Counted from the first letter of the stretch, positions 54,997-63,522 are shown. The stretch is 64,000 nt of DNA from Symbiodinium natans (GCA_905221605.1 CAJNDS010002279.1:1090084-1154083), one strand, 5' to 3'. Numbers and translations: made by a program. Notes: a model not told the origin generated them from the sequence alone.

Positions 54997-55065
54997 CTCA
55001 ACACCCCACAGGTGTTGCACCAGCTGGGGCGGCCAGTTGCGGTCGGCATGGAGCCCCTCGCTTGG
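54997..55065 (+). CDS. Split glycosyltransferase candidate, exon with acceptor-site strand
   Basis: Encodes VLHQLGRPVAVGMEPLAW, the counterpart of the strand ending in A-E-P in PLOD-like domains. Two in-phase acceptors (ATGCCAG at 54996 and CCACAG at 55011) differ by exactly five codons. It ends at donor GTGGGT (55066). Confidence 0.55.
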
Positions 55066-55085
55066 GTGGGTTTCGGGCCTTAAGG

Positions 55086-55514
55086 GCCTTAAGGGCGTTC
55101 AGGGTTTAGGGTTTAGGGTTGTTTAGGGTTTGGGGTTTAGGGTTGGGGTTTAGGGTTTAGGGTTCAGAGTTTAGGGTTTAGGTTTAGGGTTGAGGGTTGA
55201 AGGTTTTAGGGTTGAGGGTTGAGGGATTAGGGTTCAGGGTATTGGGATCGAGTCCCGCAGCAATGAACCCAGACTGCACGGGGTTATTTAAGGTCTCTTG
55301 AGAGGATGCTGATTGCACTGAATTTGGGGGCAGAGTTGGGGAAGCCCCAAATTTAGGGTTTTAGAGCTTAGGCTAAACCCCATCAGCCTAAAACCCCAAC
55401 GACCTAAAACCTCCGTGGCCCTAAACCCTAAACCTTAAACCCCAAACCCCAAACCCCAAACCCTAAACCCTAAAACCCTAAACCCCAAACCCTAAACCCT
55501 AAACCCTAAACCCT
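55086..55514. repeat. Telomere-type intron sequence, mixed orientation
   Basis: TTTAGGG/TTGAGGG at 55095-55235, a unique stretch at about 55240-55380, then CCCTAAA/CCCCAAA at 55385-55515. Orientation reverses around the unique core. Confidence 0.85.
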
Positions 55515-55630
55515 GCACGGTGGCCTCAGGTTTGACCTCTTTCCTGCCGGTGACCCCGGCTATCCGCTGCCGGCTGAAGGCAGCTACGCCACAGCAAGGG
55601 AGAACCTGGCAAAGGCTCCCATGAGAGGAA
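55515..55630 (+). CDS. Split glycosyltransferase candidate, exon
   Basis: Encodes GGLRFDLFPAGDPGYPLPAEG then SYATARENLAKAPM, between a CCCTAAA array and a TTTAGGG array. Frame to the preceding exon is not resolved, so a small exon or an alternative acceptor may be missing. Confidence 0.45.
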
Positions 55631-55924
55631 GAGGGTTTAGGGTTTCGGGTTTAGGGTTTAGGGTTTAGGGTAACCTTATACCGTAAACCCTAAACCCCAA
55701 ACCCTCATCACCGAGGTGTCCTGCGCGTTTGCCTTTTGTTGGCAGTGAGGAGGTTTCAGGTTTGCAGGGTTCGGGTTCAGTGGAGGATGCTCCAGGCCCC
55801 AGAAAGCTCCCAAATCCCCCAAATCCGCCAGACAAAGCCTATATAAACCCTAAACCCTAAACTGTAAACCCTAAGCCCTAAGCCCTAAGCCCTAAACCCT
55901 AAGCCCTAAGCCCTAAACCCTAAC
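55631..55924. repeat. Telomere-type sequence with LTR target site
   Basis: TTTAGGG, then about 130 bp of unique sequence, then CCCTAAA/CCCTAAG (55845-55924). The last five bases, CTAAC, are the left target duplication of LTR element 1. Confidence 0.85.
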
Positions 55925-56216
55925 TGTTGAAGTCTACTCCTGTACATGTCATTCTGTAGCAGTTGTACCATGCATTTTTCTATGTTGCTTTGAGGCCCAA
56001 ACCTTGAGCATGACATATTTTAAGATGTATAGCTTCATGCTTTAGGATTAGGTGCCAAAACCTGTAAATGTAGCAGGTACCATGGACTTTCGCTGTCTTG
56101 TTTGCTTGCGTGTAAAAAGCTCCGCGCTTAGTTTGAGTCCTTGCAATGGCTGATTTCAGAGGGGAAGTCATGAATCCACTTCTGTCTTCTATGCCTGCTG
56201 GGGCTCAACCTCAGCA
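55925..56216 (+). repeat. 5' LTR of element 1
   Basis: 292 bp, from TGTTGAAGTC to CTCAGCA. It contains the start codon of the element's protein at 56146, so the first 23 codons lie in the LTR. Confidence 0.97.
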
Positions 56217-59200
56217 GGTTATGAGCCCAACGCTTGGGCAGGGCTATGGCACCAATCCACCGCATCCATCTCCACCTCCCGGAGGGGATGGTTTGCAGCA
56301 TCCAGGTTCAATGCCACCACGTGAATCAGGCCAGTCAGGTGCAGTGGGCCTTGAACCTAATACGGCTACGGGAGGGGCATTGGGAGGCATAGGCCAGCAT
56401 GAATCATCGCGAGGTTCAGGGGAAATGCCACCAGTGTCGACCACCAGTGAGGGTGGTGAGAGCGCACACCAAATTGTGCATGTGCCCGGCAACACACCGG
56501 GCGGGAGCCCAGGTCTGCAGGCCAGCACTGGCATGCCAGGTACCGCGAGCGGTGAAGCAGCGCCAGGGGGAGCAGTCGCTGGGGACTCCCATGTTGAGGG
56601 GTTCCTTACCCCACGCTCCCAGCAAGGACAGGGTTTGCCGACTATTGCAGAAATGGTTGAGGGCTTCCCTGGGGCTGGGCTCCAGCTCATGTCAAGGGTA
56701 GGGGATTTTTTTAGAGTAGCCCGCACTGAGGTCATGCAGGTCCCGGTGTGGCAGGACTCACACGCAACGCCACCACGAAGTGCTACCCGTTCCATGGGTA
56801 GTCCGGGGGGTGCACCAGGGCAGTTGGCTTTGGGAGATGGGAGTTTGGGTTCTGCTAGTGGGTCGCCGCCGCAAGTGGGGCCACTAGGAACGCCAACATC
56901 CTTTGCACCATCGCACCCCGGAAGGGAGGGCCCGTTACTGAACGCTGACATGCTGCAGCGCATGCAGGCTTTAGAACAAAGGGCCCCCCTATTGTACGGT
57001 AATGTACCCGAAAGGCCTCAATCCCGAACAGACACGTCATCTTTGCCTCAGGAAGCAATTCAGGCCGAGGTTGCTAGGCAGTTGGCGGGGTTTGATCAAA
57101 GGGCTCAGGCCCAGGACCTTGAGATCCAGCGTTTGAGGAGGCAACTTGAGGAGGAGAAGGTTATGAGGGCGCAGTTGGCGAGGGAGGCGGCAGCTTCAAG
57201 CAGTGCCCTGCAGGCCCCCACACCATCACAAATGCAGGTCCCCATACCCCTCCAGGTGCCATCGCCGCAAGATGCTCAGGTCCACACTTCATGTGCGCAT
57301 CAGGCGCAGGATGTTGCAGCGCCGGCGGTTGGTGCTTTGAGAGCGCCCGCTCAAGCTGCAGCAGCAGCCGCGTCAGGGTTTTGGTCCAACTTCTGGTCAG
57401 GGTTGCAGGGTTCCCATAGGTTGCCCAGCAGTGCAACCCCACCCGGAGGGGTTGGGCAGTCCAATGATGCAGCGCAGGCGAACTTGGCCTCTTCTGGCCC
57501 AGACCCCCTTTCTCAGGCCGAAAACCTGGGTCTGGGCCAGATCTGGCCTCAAGGCTCAGGAATGCCACAGGTGCCACAGGTGCAAGGTACACAGGTGCCG
57601 CTTGCACAGGTATCAGGTGCCCAGGCCAGTGCAGCTCCAGGAGGAGCACCTGCAGCAAGTGCAACGCCGTGTGCAGCAGCTACCTCAGGCAATCCCATGA
57701 TGGATGCCTTGTTTGCAGGAATGCAGCAGCTTCAAACCATGCAGGCGCAGGGCATGCGGGATAAGAGTGTTGTTAGCAACGCCCCTGAAGCCGTCAAGCC
57801 AGGCACTTCTGCACTCCCCATGCTGAAAGCTCCTGATCCGATGAGTGGTTCGTTGGATTTTCAGGATTGGTTGGAGTTAGTTGCAGGGTTGATGGGTGAT
57901 TTGTCCGATTCCTCGCATGATTGGTGGACCGCAGTGCCGCAGGTGAGCCGTGACGCATATGAAAGGTGGGTTAAGGCTACTCCGCTCGATCGCATCAGGG
58001 TAGAGGTTGACGAGCGCCCGGAGCTGGTGGAGGGAAAGTGGTCCAGAGTCAATGCACGTGCGTGCGCCATGATTTTAGCAGCCCTAGAGCAAGGGGTAAA
58101 AGCGGAAATGGTAGCTCGCAGGACCACTCAAGTAGCCACTCAAATCATGTTTCGGCTTTACACGTTGTATCAGCCTGGAGGTTCCACGGAAAAGGCATTG
58201 GTGTTGAATCACCTGCAAAATCCCAATGTTGTTCAGGATGTGGTGTCAGGTGTGTCCGCGCTGAGGGCATGGGGTAGGTGGCACAAGCGCTGCATTGACT
58301 GCGGTATGGTAGCCCCAGATCCTACAGTTCTTGCCGGTGCCCTCACCGAAATGACCAACCATATCCTAAGCCAAAACCCGGACCCCATGCTCCGAACTCA
58401 GATGGTTCGCAGCATGCTGCACATCGAGACTCACCCTTCGGAAGATGCGGTTCAGGAGTATTACAAGCACTTGTTAGCCGAGTTTGAAACCATGGCTGGA
58501 GCACAGATTGCCACACAGGGTGGGTCAGGCAACAATGTCGCTTTGAAGGCCATGGCCGCTACGGGGGGTAAGTCGGGGGGCAAGGGGGGTGAAACTAAGG
58601 GTGGGGGGAAGGGTAAGCCGTGCAAGTACTTTCTTACGCCTAAGGGGTGCAAGTTCGGTGCGAAGTGCAAGGCTCCTCACTCCATGAGCGACCTGCCAGC
58701 GGCTGAAAGGTTTAAGAAGTGCCTAAATTGTGGCTCTGAGGACCATCGCGTCAAAGATTGCAAGGCTGGAAAGGCCGAGCCAACGGCGCCGGAACAGAAG
58801 CCGTCAGTCCAGGCAGCCTCCACCTCCACGTCATCCTCCGCGCCACCCGTTGTCCAGGCCACGCCTGTTCTGTCCATGGATTCCTTCCTTCAGTACGCAT
58901 CCCACGCCTTGAGGCAGCTTGAAGCTGCGCATGCCACTCATGGGCAACAGCCGTCGCAGGGTCCAGTATCCACAGTGCCTGCTCCAGCGGCCCCCACTCC
59001 TGACGGAGATGGTGTGCAGCAGCCTTCAAATCCATCCCTCCAGAAGCTCACCATTTGCTCAAGCATGCCAGCTAGTTGCCTTCCAAATGACCCACAAGCA
59101 AACCCCCCTTCTCGAGCCGAGATCGAGGGGTTGCCCGGTGCCCAAGCTGTGGAGTCCGAGCCACCTTTCATTGGACATGCCCTTCTAGACTCAGGGGCCA

Positions 59201-61011
59201 CGCACCCTTTACGGCCAGCATCGTCGCAGGAGGAGTGGGTCAAGACAACCAAGGTGCAGGTTGGTTTAGCGGGGGCCCACACATCACACATGCGCATCAC
59301 CAAGCATGGGGTGATACTCACGCCTCCCGGGAGGGATGAGCTGCCGACTGCAATTGTGCCCCTAGGACAGCTTGTCGCGCGGCTGGGGTACATGTTGAGT
59401 TGGACAGCTGATGAGTGTTTCTTGCGTTCCCCTGAGGGTGAGCTCACCGCGTTGATGGTTCAGAACGGTTGCCCTGTGATTGAGCATGATAGGGCGTTGA
59501 CGCTAATCGCTGAGTTGGAGGCTCAGCGTGAAAACGCACGCAGCACGTTTGCAAACCGCGCTGCAAACGAGGTCTCTTCAACCCTCGTCATAGCCAAAGC
59601 ACTTCAGGCCTTTGGCTTGCCCCTTGGAGGGCAGGATGAGCACGTAAGTCCAAGTCTGAAGCCAGGGTGGGGACATGGAATAAGTGCCCAAATGACCGCG
59701 CCCATTTGGCCAGGGCAAACCCCCCTTTTGGAGCCAAAAAAGGGGGTTTGTGGGACCCAAGTTTTGGATCCCAAAGTGTGCCTGCAGCAGTCCTCAACCG
59801 TTTGGTTCAGGTTGGACGCCGACGATGAGTGTGACGACAACCCCACACGATACCAGCTTGATGGTGATGGGGATTCAAGCGTCTATGATTTGGACTGGAC
59901 TCGTCTGCCACTCTCGCCACTCGGAAGAGATGGGCCTGCACAGGTGCCAGGTCCACTGCAGTGTCGTCCGGGCGGGTTTAGTTTAGATGGTCTTGGTGGG
60001 TTGTGCGTGTTTGGGCCGCGCAAGGTCCAGCCAACAGTTCGCAAGGACCTAGCCGCCAGGCCAGGAGGAGAGCGCGAAACCACAGTGCCCAACAGTGTTG
60101 CTCCAGCAACCCCCCCCCGGAAGGGCGGGATCCGCAACACACGCCGATGTCTGACCGTAAACCTCCTTTTTCAGCTGCTGTTGTGTCTGTTTTTGTTTGG
60201 CATGCGTGGCACTGTGTTTGCACCGTGCGTCCGGAACCCGCCCGCAGCAGCTGCTTCAGGCACTCCAGTACCGTACTGGGTCGAGGAGGAGCAGTGCGTT
60301 AGGTTGTGGGGTTTGAGCGCTGTCGTGCCGGAGCCTCCTGTCCAGGAGGAGTCCCAACAACCCCTTGCAGAAAAAGCTGTGCGTTTAGCTTCAGCTGCAG
60401 ATGGCCTTGTGACAGCAGTTTGTTGGGGCATGCCTGGGTTTTACCTGGTTCACAAGCGTGATCATCCTGTTTGTGCGATATTCATGCTGCTTGTCTTTTT
60501 GCAAGTCATAGGCGCCGCTAGCCAGCAGGATGAAGAGCCGGAAGACCTGTCGCTCCCAGTTCCCTTGGACGCCGACCTGATGCTTGCAGTGTGCATTTTC
60601 GGTGTTGCGTTTTGTGCCATTGTTTTGTGGGAGTTTCTGAAGTGGAGTTTTGCCTTCTTGTCCCGCAGGACCTTCGGCATGAGCAGTGTGTCGCTAAGCC
60701 CGCGAAAGGCACGCAAGTTGCAGCGTCTCAGGGACCGCACGGAGCAAGCAATCCGGGCAGAAAACTCTGAGAGAGAGGCAGCGGCCAGTTCCTCACAGCG
60801 TCTTGCGACCGCTTCCGGGAGGAACGCGCCAGCTTCCACTAGGCAGGCCGATGAAGCACCAACTCGTTTCTTTGCAACGCCAGAGGGCAACACGCTTCAT
60901 CGCACCAAGGCCTGTTCCACACTTGCCCGTTCACACAAGTTTGTTGTGTTTGAGGTCTGCCGGCAGTGCCACAGGAGCCAGGCAGACTGCACGCAGCATA
61001 GCACACGTTAG
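56146..61011 (+). CDS. Gag-protease polyprotein with C-terminal membrane segments
   Basis: 1621 residues. About 1-300 Pro/Gly/Gln-rich; 301-355 coiled coil (RLRRQLEEEKVMRAQLAREA); 559-786 gag core beginning LKAPDPMSGSLDFQDW; 825-845 CCCH finger (CKYFLTPKGCKFGAKCKAPH); 859-872 CCHC knuckle (CLNCGSEDHRVKDC); 1013-1020 retropepsin active site LLDSGATH with downstream PLGQLVARLGYMLSW. Where pol is expected, three hydrophobic segments lie at about 1339-1358, 1442-1460 and 1478-1505, then a Cys/His C-terminus (HRTKACSTL...CRQCHRSQADC). Membrane segments suggest an env-like or membrane-anchoring tail (inference). ATG is in the LTR; the frame reads through the primer site. Confidence 0.85.
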   Translation: MADFRGEVMNPLLSSMPAGAQPQQVMSPTLGQGYGTNPPHPSPPPGGDGLQHPGSMPPRESGQSGAVGLEPNTATGGALGGIGQHESSRGSGEMPPVSTTSEGGESAHQIVHVPGNTPGGSPGLQASTGMPGTASGEAAPGGAVAGDSHVEGFLTPRSQQGQGLPTIAEMVEGFPGAGLQLMSRVGDFFRVARTEVMQVPVWQDSHATPPRSATRSMGSPGGAPGQLALGDGSLGSASGSPPQVGPLGTPTSFAPSHPGREGPLLNADMLQRMQALEQRAPLLYGNVPERPQSRTDTSSLPQEAIQAEVARQLAGFDQRAQAQDLEIQRLRRQLEEEKVMRAQLAREAAASSSALQAPTPSQMQVPIPLQVPSPQDAQVHTSCAHQAQDVAAPAVGALRAPAQAAAAAASGFWSNFWSGLQGSHRLPSSATPPGGVGQSNDAAQANLASSGPDPLSQAENLGLGQIWPQGSGMPQVPQVQGTQVPLAQVSGAQASAAPGGAPAASATPCAAATSGNPMMDALFAGMQQLQTMQAQGMRDKSVVSNAPEAVKPGTSALPMLKAPDPMSGSLDFQDWLELVAGLMGDLSDSSHDWWTAVPQVSRDAYERWVKATPLDRIRVEVDERPELVEGKWSRVNARACAMILAALEQGVKAEMVARRTTQVATQIMFRLYTLYQPGGSTEKALVLNHLQNPNVVQDVVSGVSALRAWGRWHKRCIDCGMVAPDPTVLAGALTEMTNHILSQNPDPMLRTQMVRSMLHIETHPSEDAVQEYYKHLLAEFETMAGAQIATQGGSGNNVALKAMAATGGKSGGKGGETKGGGKGKPCKYFLTPKGCKFGAKCKAPHSMSDLPAAERFKKCLNCGSEDHRVKDCKAGKAEPTAPEQKPSVQAASTSTSSSAPPVVQATPVLSMDSFLQYASHALRQLEAAHATHGQQPSQGPVSTVPAPAAPTPDGDGVQQPSNPSLQKLTICSSMPASCLPNDPQANPPSRAEIEGLPGAQAVESEPPFIGHALLDSGATHPLRPASSQEEWVKTTKVQVGLAGAHTSHMRITKHGVILTPPGRDELPTAIVPLGQLVARLGYMLSWTADECFLRSPEGELTALMVQNGCPVIEHDRALTLIAELEAQRENARSTFANRAANEVSSTLVIAKALQAFGLPLGGQDEHVSPSLKPGWGHGISAQMTAPIWPGQTPLLEPKKGVCGTQVLDPKVCLQQSSTVWFRLDADDECDDNPTRYQLDGDGDSSVYDLDWTRLPLSPLGRDGPAQVPGPLQCRPGGFSLDGLGGLCVFGPRKVQPTVRKDLAARPGGERETTVPNSVAPATPPRKGGIRNTRRCLTVNLLFQLLLCLFLFGMRGTVFAPCVRNPPAAAASGTPVPYWVEEEQCVRLWGLSAVVPEPPVQEESQQPLAEKAVRLASAADGLVTAVCWGMPGFYLVHKRDHPVCAIFMLLVFLQVIGAASQQDEEPEDLSLPVPLDADLMLAVCIFGVAFCAIVLWEFLKWSFAFLSRRTFGMSSVSLSPRKARKLQRLRDRTEQAIRAENSEREAAASSSQRLATASGRNAPASTRQADEAPTRFFATPEGNTLHRTKACSTLARSHKFVVFEVCRQCHRSQADCTQHSTR
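56217..56233 (+). other. Primer binding site, copia half-tRNA type
   Basis: GGTTATGAGCCCAACGC abuts the LTR. Its complement, GCGTTGGGCTCATAACC, reads as the initiator tRNA-Met from just before the anticodon stem through the CAU loop. The same site serves element 2. It is also coding sequence (V-M-S-P-T) of the gag frame. Confidence 0.85.
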
Positions 61012-61221
61012 GGCATCCGCCGCCCTGACGGGTAGGTTGCGCGCCCCATTGCGCAGGCCTGCCAGCAGTGCTTTCCTTTTGCAAAGAGGTGCCGTGAGAG
61101 CCCTCGCACTCTGAGGCCAGCCGGCCAGCTACAGCCTTTCCTTCGGTAGGAGCTCCTACCTCCTCCCGGAAGGGATGGACATGTACAGGTTTTGTTTGTC
61201 GCAATACCCTAGCGGTGTTGC
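61012..61221 (+). other. Element 1 3' non-coding region
   Basis: About 210 bp after the stop codon, with no frame of note, leading to the polypurine tract. Confidence 0.6.
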
Positions 61222-61231
61222 GAAGGAGGAG
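61222..61231 (+). other. Polypurine tract of element 1
   Basis: GAAGGAGGAG directly before the 3' LTR. Confidence 0.85.
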
Positions 61232-61523
61232 TGTTGAAGTCTACTCCTGTACATGTCATTCTGTAGCAGTTGTACCATGCATTTTTCTATGTTGCTTTGA
61301 GGCCCAAACCTTGAGCATGACATATTTTAAGATGTATAGCTTCATGCTTTAGGATTAGGTGCCAAAACCTGTAAATGTAGCAGGTACCATGGACTTTCGC
61401 TGTCTTGTTTGCTTGCGTGTAAAAAGCTCCGCGCTTAGTTTGAGTCCTTGCAATGGCTGATTTCAGAGGGGAAGTCATGAATCCACTTCTGTCTTCTATG
61501 CCTGCTGGGGCTCAACCTCAGCA
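61232..61523 (+). repeat. 3' LTR of element 1
   Basis: 292 bp, no difference seen from the 5' LTR. Followed by CTAAC and a CCCTAAA array. Confidence 0.97.
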
Positions 61524-62200
61524 CTAACCCTAAACCCTAAACCCGAAACCCTAAACCCGAAACCCTCTCAATCTGGAAGGTGCGGGGGGCTCCGGTCCCC
61601 CTGTGCCGCTACCCGCGGCCAATTCCGTTCATGTGGGACAGGAGGCCTGCCTGGCGCTTCGGATTTAGGGTTTAGGGACCCTAAACCCTAAACCCTAAAC
61701 CCAAAACCCTAAACCCTAAACCTTAAACCCTAAACCCTAAACCCTAAACCCTAAATCCCTAAACCCTAAACCCTAAACCCTAAACCCTGAACCCTAAACC
61801 CTAAACCCTAAACCCTAAACCCTAAACCCTAAACCCTAAACCCTAAACCTAAACCCTAAATCCCTAAACAGCCCTTGAGCAGGTTCGAGGTAGGAGCGCC
61901 GTAGTGTGGCTTAGGGTTTCGGAGTGTCTTTGGAATGCTTGAAGGCATGAGGAGGTCTCCTAAAGTCGGGGTACCCTTGTTGGATTCCTATAGCCCTAAA
62001 CCCTAAACCCTAAACCCTAAACCTTGAAGTCGGGATACTCTTTTTGGAGGTTCCTAAAACAAGGATTACACGCGGTACCCCGATCTGGGACAACCCGAGG
62101 CTGCATGCCCATCTAAAGGCCCAGGCTGTAGTCCTTTACCCAAGACCAAACCCTAAACCCTAAACCCTAAACCCCAAACCCTAAACCGTAAACTTCGGGT
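61524..62200. repeat. Telomere-type arrays with short unique blocks
   Basis: CCCTAAA at 61524-61566, 61677-61867, 61994-62023 and 62150-62190. The unique block at 61567-61665 has open frames that could hold a small exon, but no frame is favoured. 61870-61990 and 62025-62145 show nothing recognisable. Confidence 0.8.
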
Positions 62201-62372
62201 TTCGCGGAAGGCCACCTGAGGAACATGAGCCATGTGTGGCAGTCTCAGAGTCGGCGCCTTCGGCGGCAGTGGCAACTAAGTTTTGCTTTCAAGTGCCGCC
62301 TGTCGGTAGAAAAGGGGTAAGGGTTGCGGTTGCAGTTGTTTCAGCCGTCCATCTGTCTATTTGTCGAAGAAG
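62200..62372. other. Unique block, possible exon
   Basis: One plus frame reads EEHEPCVAVSESAPSAAVAT and onward for about 30 residues, which may be an exon of the split gene. No motif supports it. Confidence 0.25.
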
Positions 62373-62373
62373 G

Positions 62374-62516
62374 AAACCCTAAACCCTAAACCCTAAACCT
62401 TAAACCCTAAACCCTAAACCCTAAACCCTAAACCCTAAACCCTAAACCCTTATCCCTAAACCCTAATCCCTAAACCCTAAACCCTAAACCCTCAACCCTA
62501 AACCCTAAACCCTAAG
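62374..62516. repeat. CCCTAAA array
   Basis: About 20 units with CCCTTAT and CCCTCAA variants. Ends a few bases before the next coding block. Confidence 0.95.
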
Positions 62517-62519
62517 CCA

Positions 62520-62588
62520 CATGTGGGATGCTTCGGCCCGTCGGCCGAAGGTACGGGCGGAGGCGGCGGTTTCCGTGGGCGAGTTCTT
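62520..62588 (+). CDS. Split glycosyltransferase candidate, exon before introner B
   Basis: Frame ...AEAAVSVGEFL, ending TTC TT at the border of the inserted element. Joined to the next exon it gives GEFLNCGVYAGSAGAL, in which FLNCGVYAG matches the conserved YLNSGxxxG segment of PLOD-like glycosyltransferases. Confidence 0.55.
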
Positions 62589-62761
62589 GAACCTTTCTTC
62601 GCCAACAGTTGAACTTTAACTTTTTTTGGGTTTCCTTATTTAGTAGGAGAAATACCCTTAGACCCTAAACCCTAAACCCTAAACCCTAAACCCTAAACCC
62701 TAAACCCTAAACCCTAAACCCTAAACCCTAAACCCTAAACCCTTGGTTATTGGAGAAGAAG
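62589..62761 (+). mobile_element. Introner-type MITE, copy B, with telomere insert
   Basis: 173 bp, same family as 52434-52541: inverted ends CCTTTCTTCGCCAACAG (62592-62608) and the complement of CCTTCTTCTCCAATAA. GAAC is repeated at both borders (62589-62592, 62762-62765). The inferred intron is GAACC...AGAAG, a GA-AG pair as is allowed in dinoflagellates. From about 62651 to 62742 the interior is a CCCTAAA array replacing about 20 bp of copy A. Confidence 0.75.
62651..62742. repeat. CCCTAAA array inside introner B
   Basis: About 12 units. Absent from the related element at 52434-52541, where AGTTGAGCCCTTTTTTGCCC occupies this place. Confidence 0.9.
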
Positions 62762-62840
62762 GAACTGTGGAGTTTATGCCGGCTCCGCTGGGGCGCTCGA
62801 GAGAGTCTTGAGGTGCATGGCTGGCAAGGATGGTTTGGCT
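62762..62840 (+). CDS. Split glycosyltransferase candidate, exon after introner B
   Basis: Encodes NCGVYAGSAGALERVLRCMA then GKDGLA. N-x-G-x3-G-x-A-x2-L followed by a helix is the donor-site loop region of PLOD-like glycosyltransferase domains. It runs into a CCCTAAA array (62841 onward), where the donor must lie. Confidence 0.6.
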
Positions 62841-63408
62841 CTAAACCCTAAACCCTAAACCCTAAACCCTAAACCCCAAACCCTAAACCCCAAACCCTAA
62901 ACCCTAAACCCTGAACCCTGAACCCTGAACCCTAAGCCCTAAACCCCCTTGTCAAAGCCCTGGTATCGGCTCTTAGGGTTTTTGGGGTCGCTCTGGGGTG
63001 GTCCACCTCTAAACGCCGCTTTCGGGGGCCCGGGATGCTCAACCTGTACCCGGCCAAACCCTGATACCCTGAATCCGGAAAGCAAAAGGGTAGGGTTTAG
63101 GGTTTAAGGGTTTAGGGTTTAGGGGCTCAGGGCTGAGGATTTAGGGCTGAGGGTTTCGGGTTGAGAGATTAGGGTCTCGCTTTTTGGGTCCGAGGGGGGT
63201 TTAGGGTTTAAGGTTTAGGGTTTAGGGTTTAGGGTTGAGGGTTCAGGGTTTAGGGTTTGGGGTTCGGGGTAAGATTGAAGTGTTGGGGGTGTAAGTTTGT
63301 TAGGGTTGGAGGATTCAGGACCTTATGGGTTCAACAGGGTTTTGAAGGGTTTGGGGGGATTTTCCTAGACTTGCGGGGAATGGAATTATCATCGGCTGTC
63401 CCTCAAAG
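62841..63408. repeat. Telomere-type intron sequence, mixed orientation
   Basis: CCCTAAA/CCCTGAA at 62841-62945, a unique patch at about 62950-63085, then TTTAGGG variants to about 63270. A G-rich stretch leads to the next exon (acceptor CCTCAAAG at 63408). Confidence 0.8.
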
Positions 63409-63522
63409 GCACTTGCTCCACGTGCACGCCCGCCTGGGCCCTCAATTCCGTGCCGTGCCGAAGACCCAGCAGTACCTCTGGAACCAGTTCTTCCTGGACC
63501 ACCCGCAGAAGGCTCAGAGAAT
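63409..63522 (+). CDS. Split glycosyltransferase candidate, exon
   Basis: Encodes HLLHVHARLGPQFRAVPKTQ then QYLWNQFFLDHPQKAQR. F-L-D-H-P after a Q-x-x-x-x-x-x-F helix corresponds to the (D)DQxxFxxxFLDP segment of PLOD-like domains, except that the usual DDQ is TQQ here. Ends AGA AT at 63522. Confidence 0.6.

Larger units (their letters stand above)
55925..61523 (+). mobile_element. Copia-type non-autonomous LTR retrotransposon (element 1)
   Basis: A complete element of 5.6 kb: two visually identical 292-bp LTRs (TG...CA), CTAAC target duplications at 55920-55924 and 61524-61528, a half-tRNA primer site and a polypurine tract. One intact 1621-codon frame encodes gag, zinc knuckles and protease, but no reverse transcriptase, RNase H or integrase motif is present. 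Identical LTRs and an intact frame point to very recent insertion. It sits inside a telomere-type intron of the split glycosyltransferase candidate. Confidence 0.95.

Noticed and set aside
55980-56171. 63-codon minus-strand frame, repeated at 61287-61478
   Set aside because: It lies wholly in the LTR and is repeated only because the LTR is; no domain.
56244-56963. 239-codon minus-strand frame
   Set aside because: Shadow of the Pro/Gly-rich N-terminus of the element 1 gag frame.
55925-61523. Autonomous retrovirus-like element
   Set aside because: No reverse transcriptase, RNase H or integrase motif found in any frame of the interior; the membrane segments alone do not make an envelope gene.
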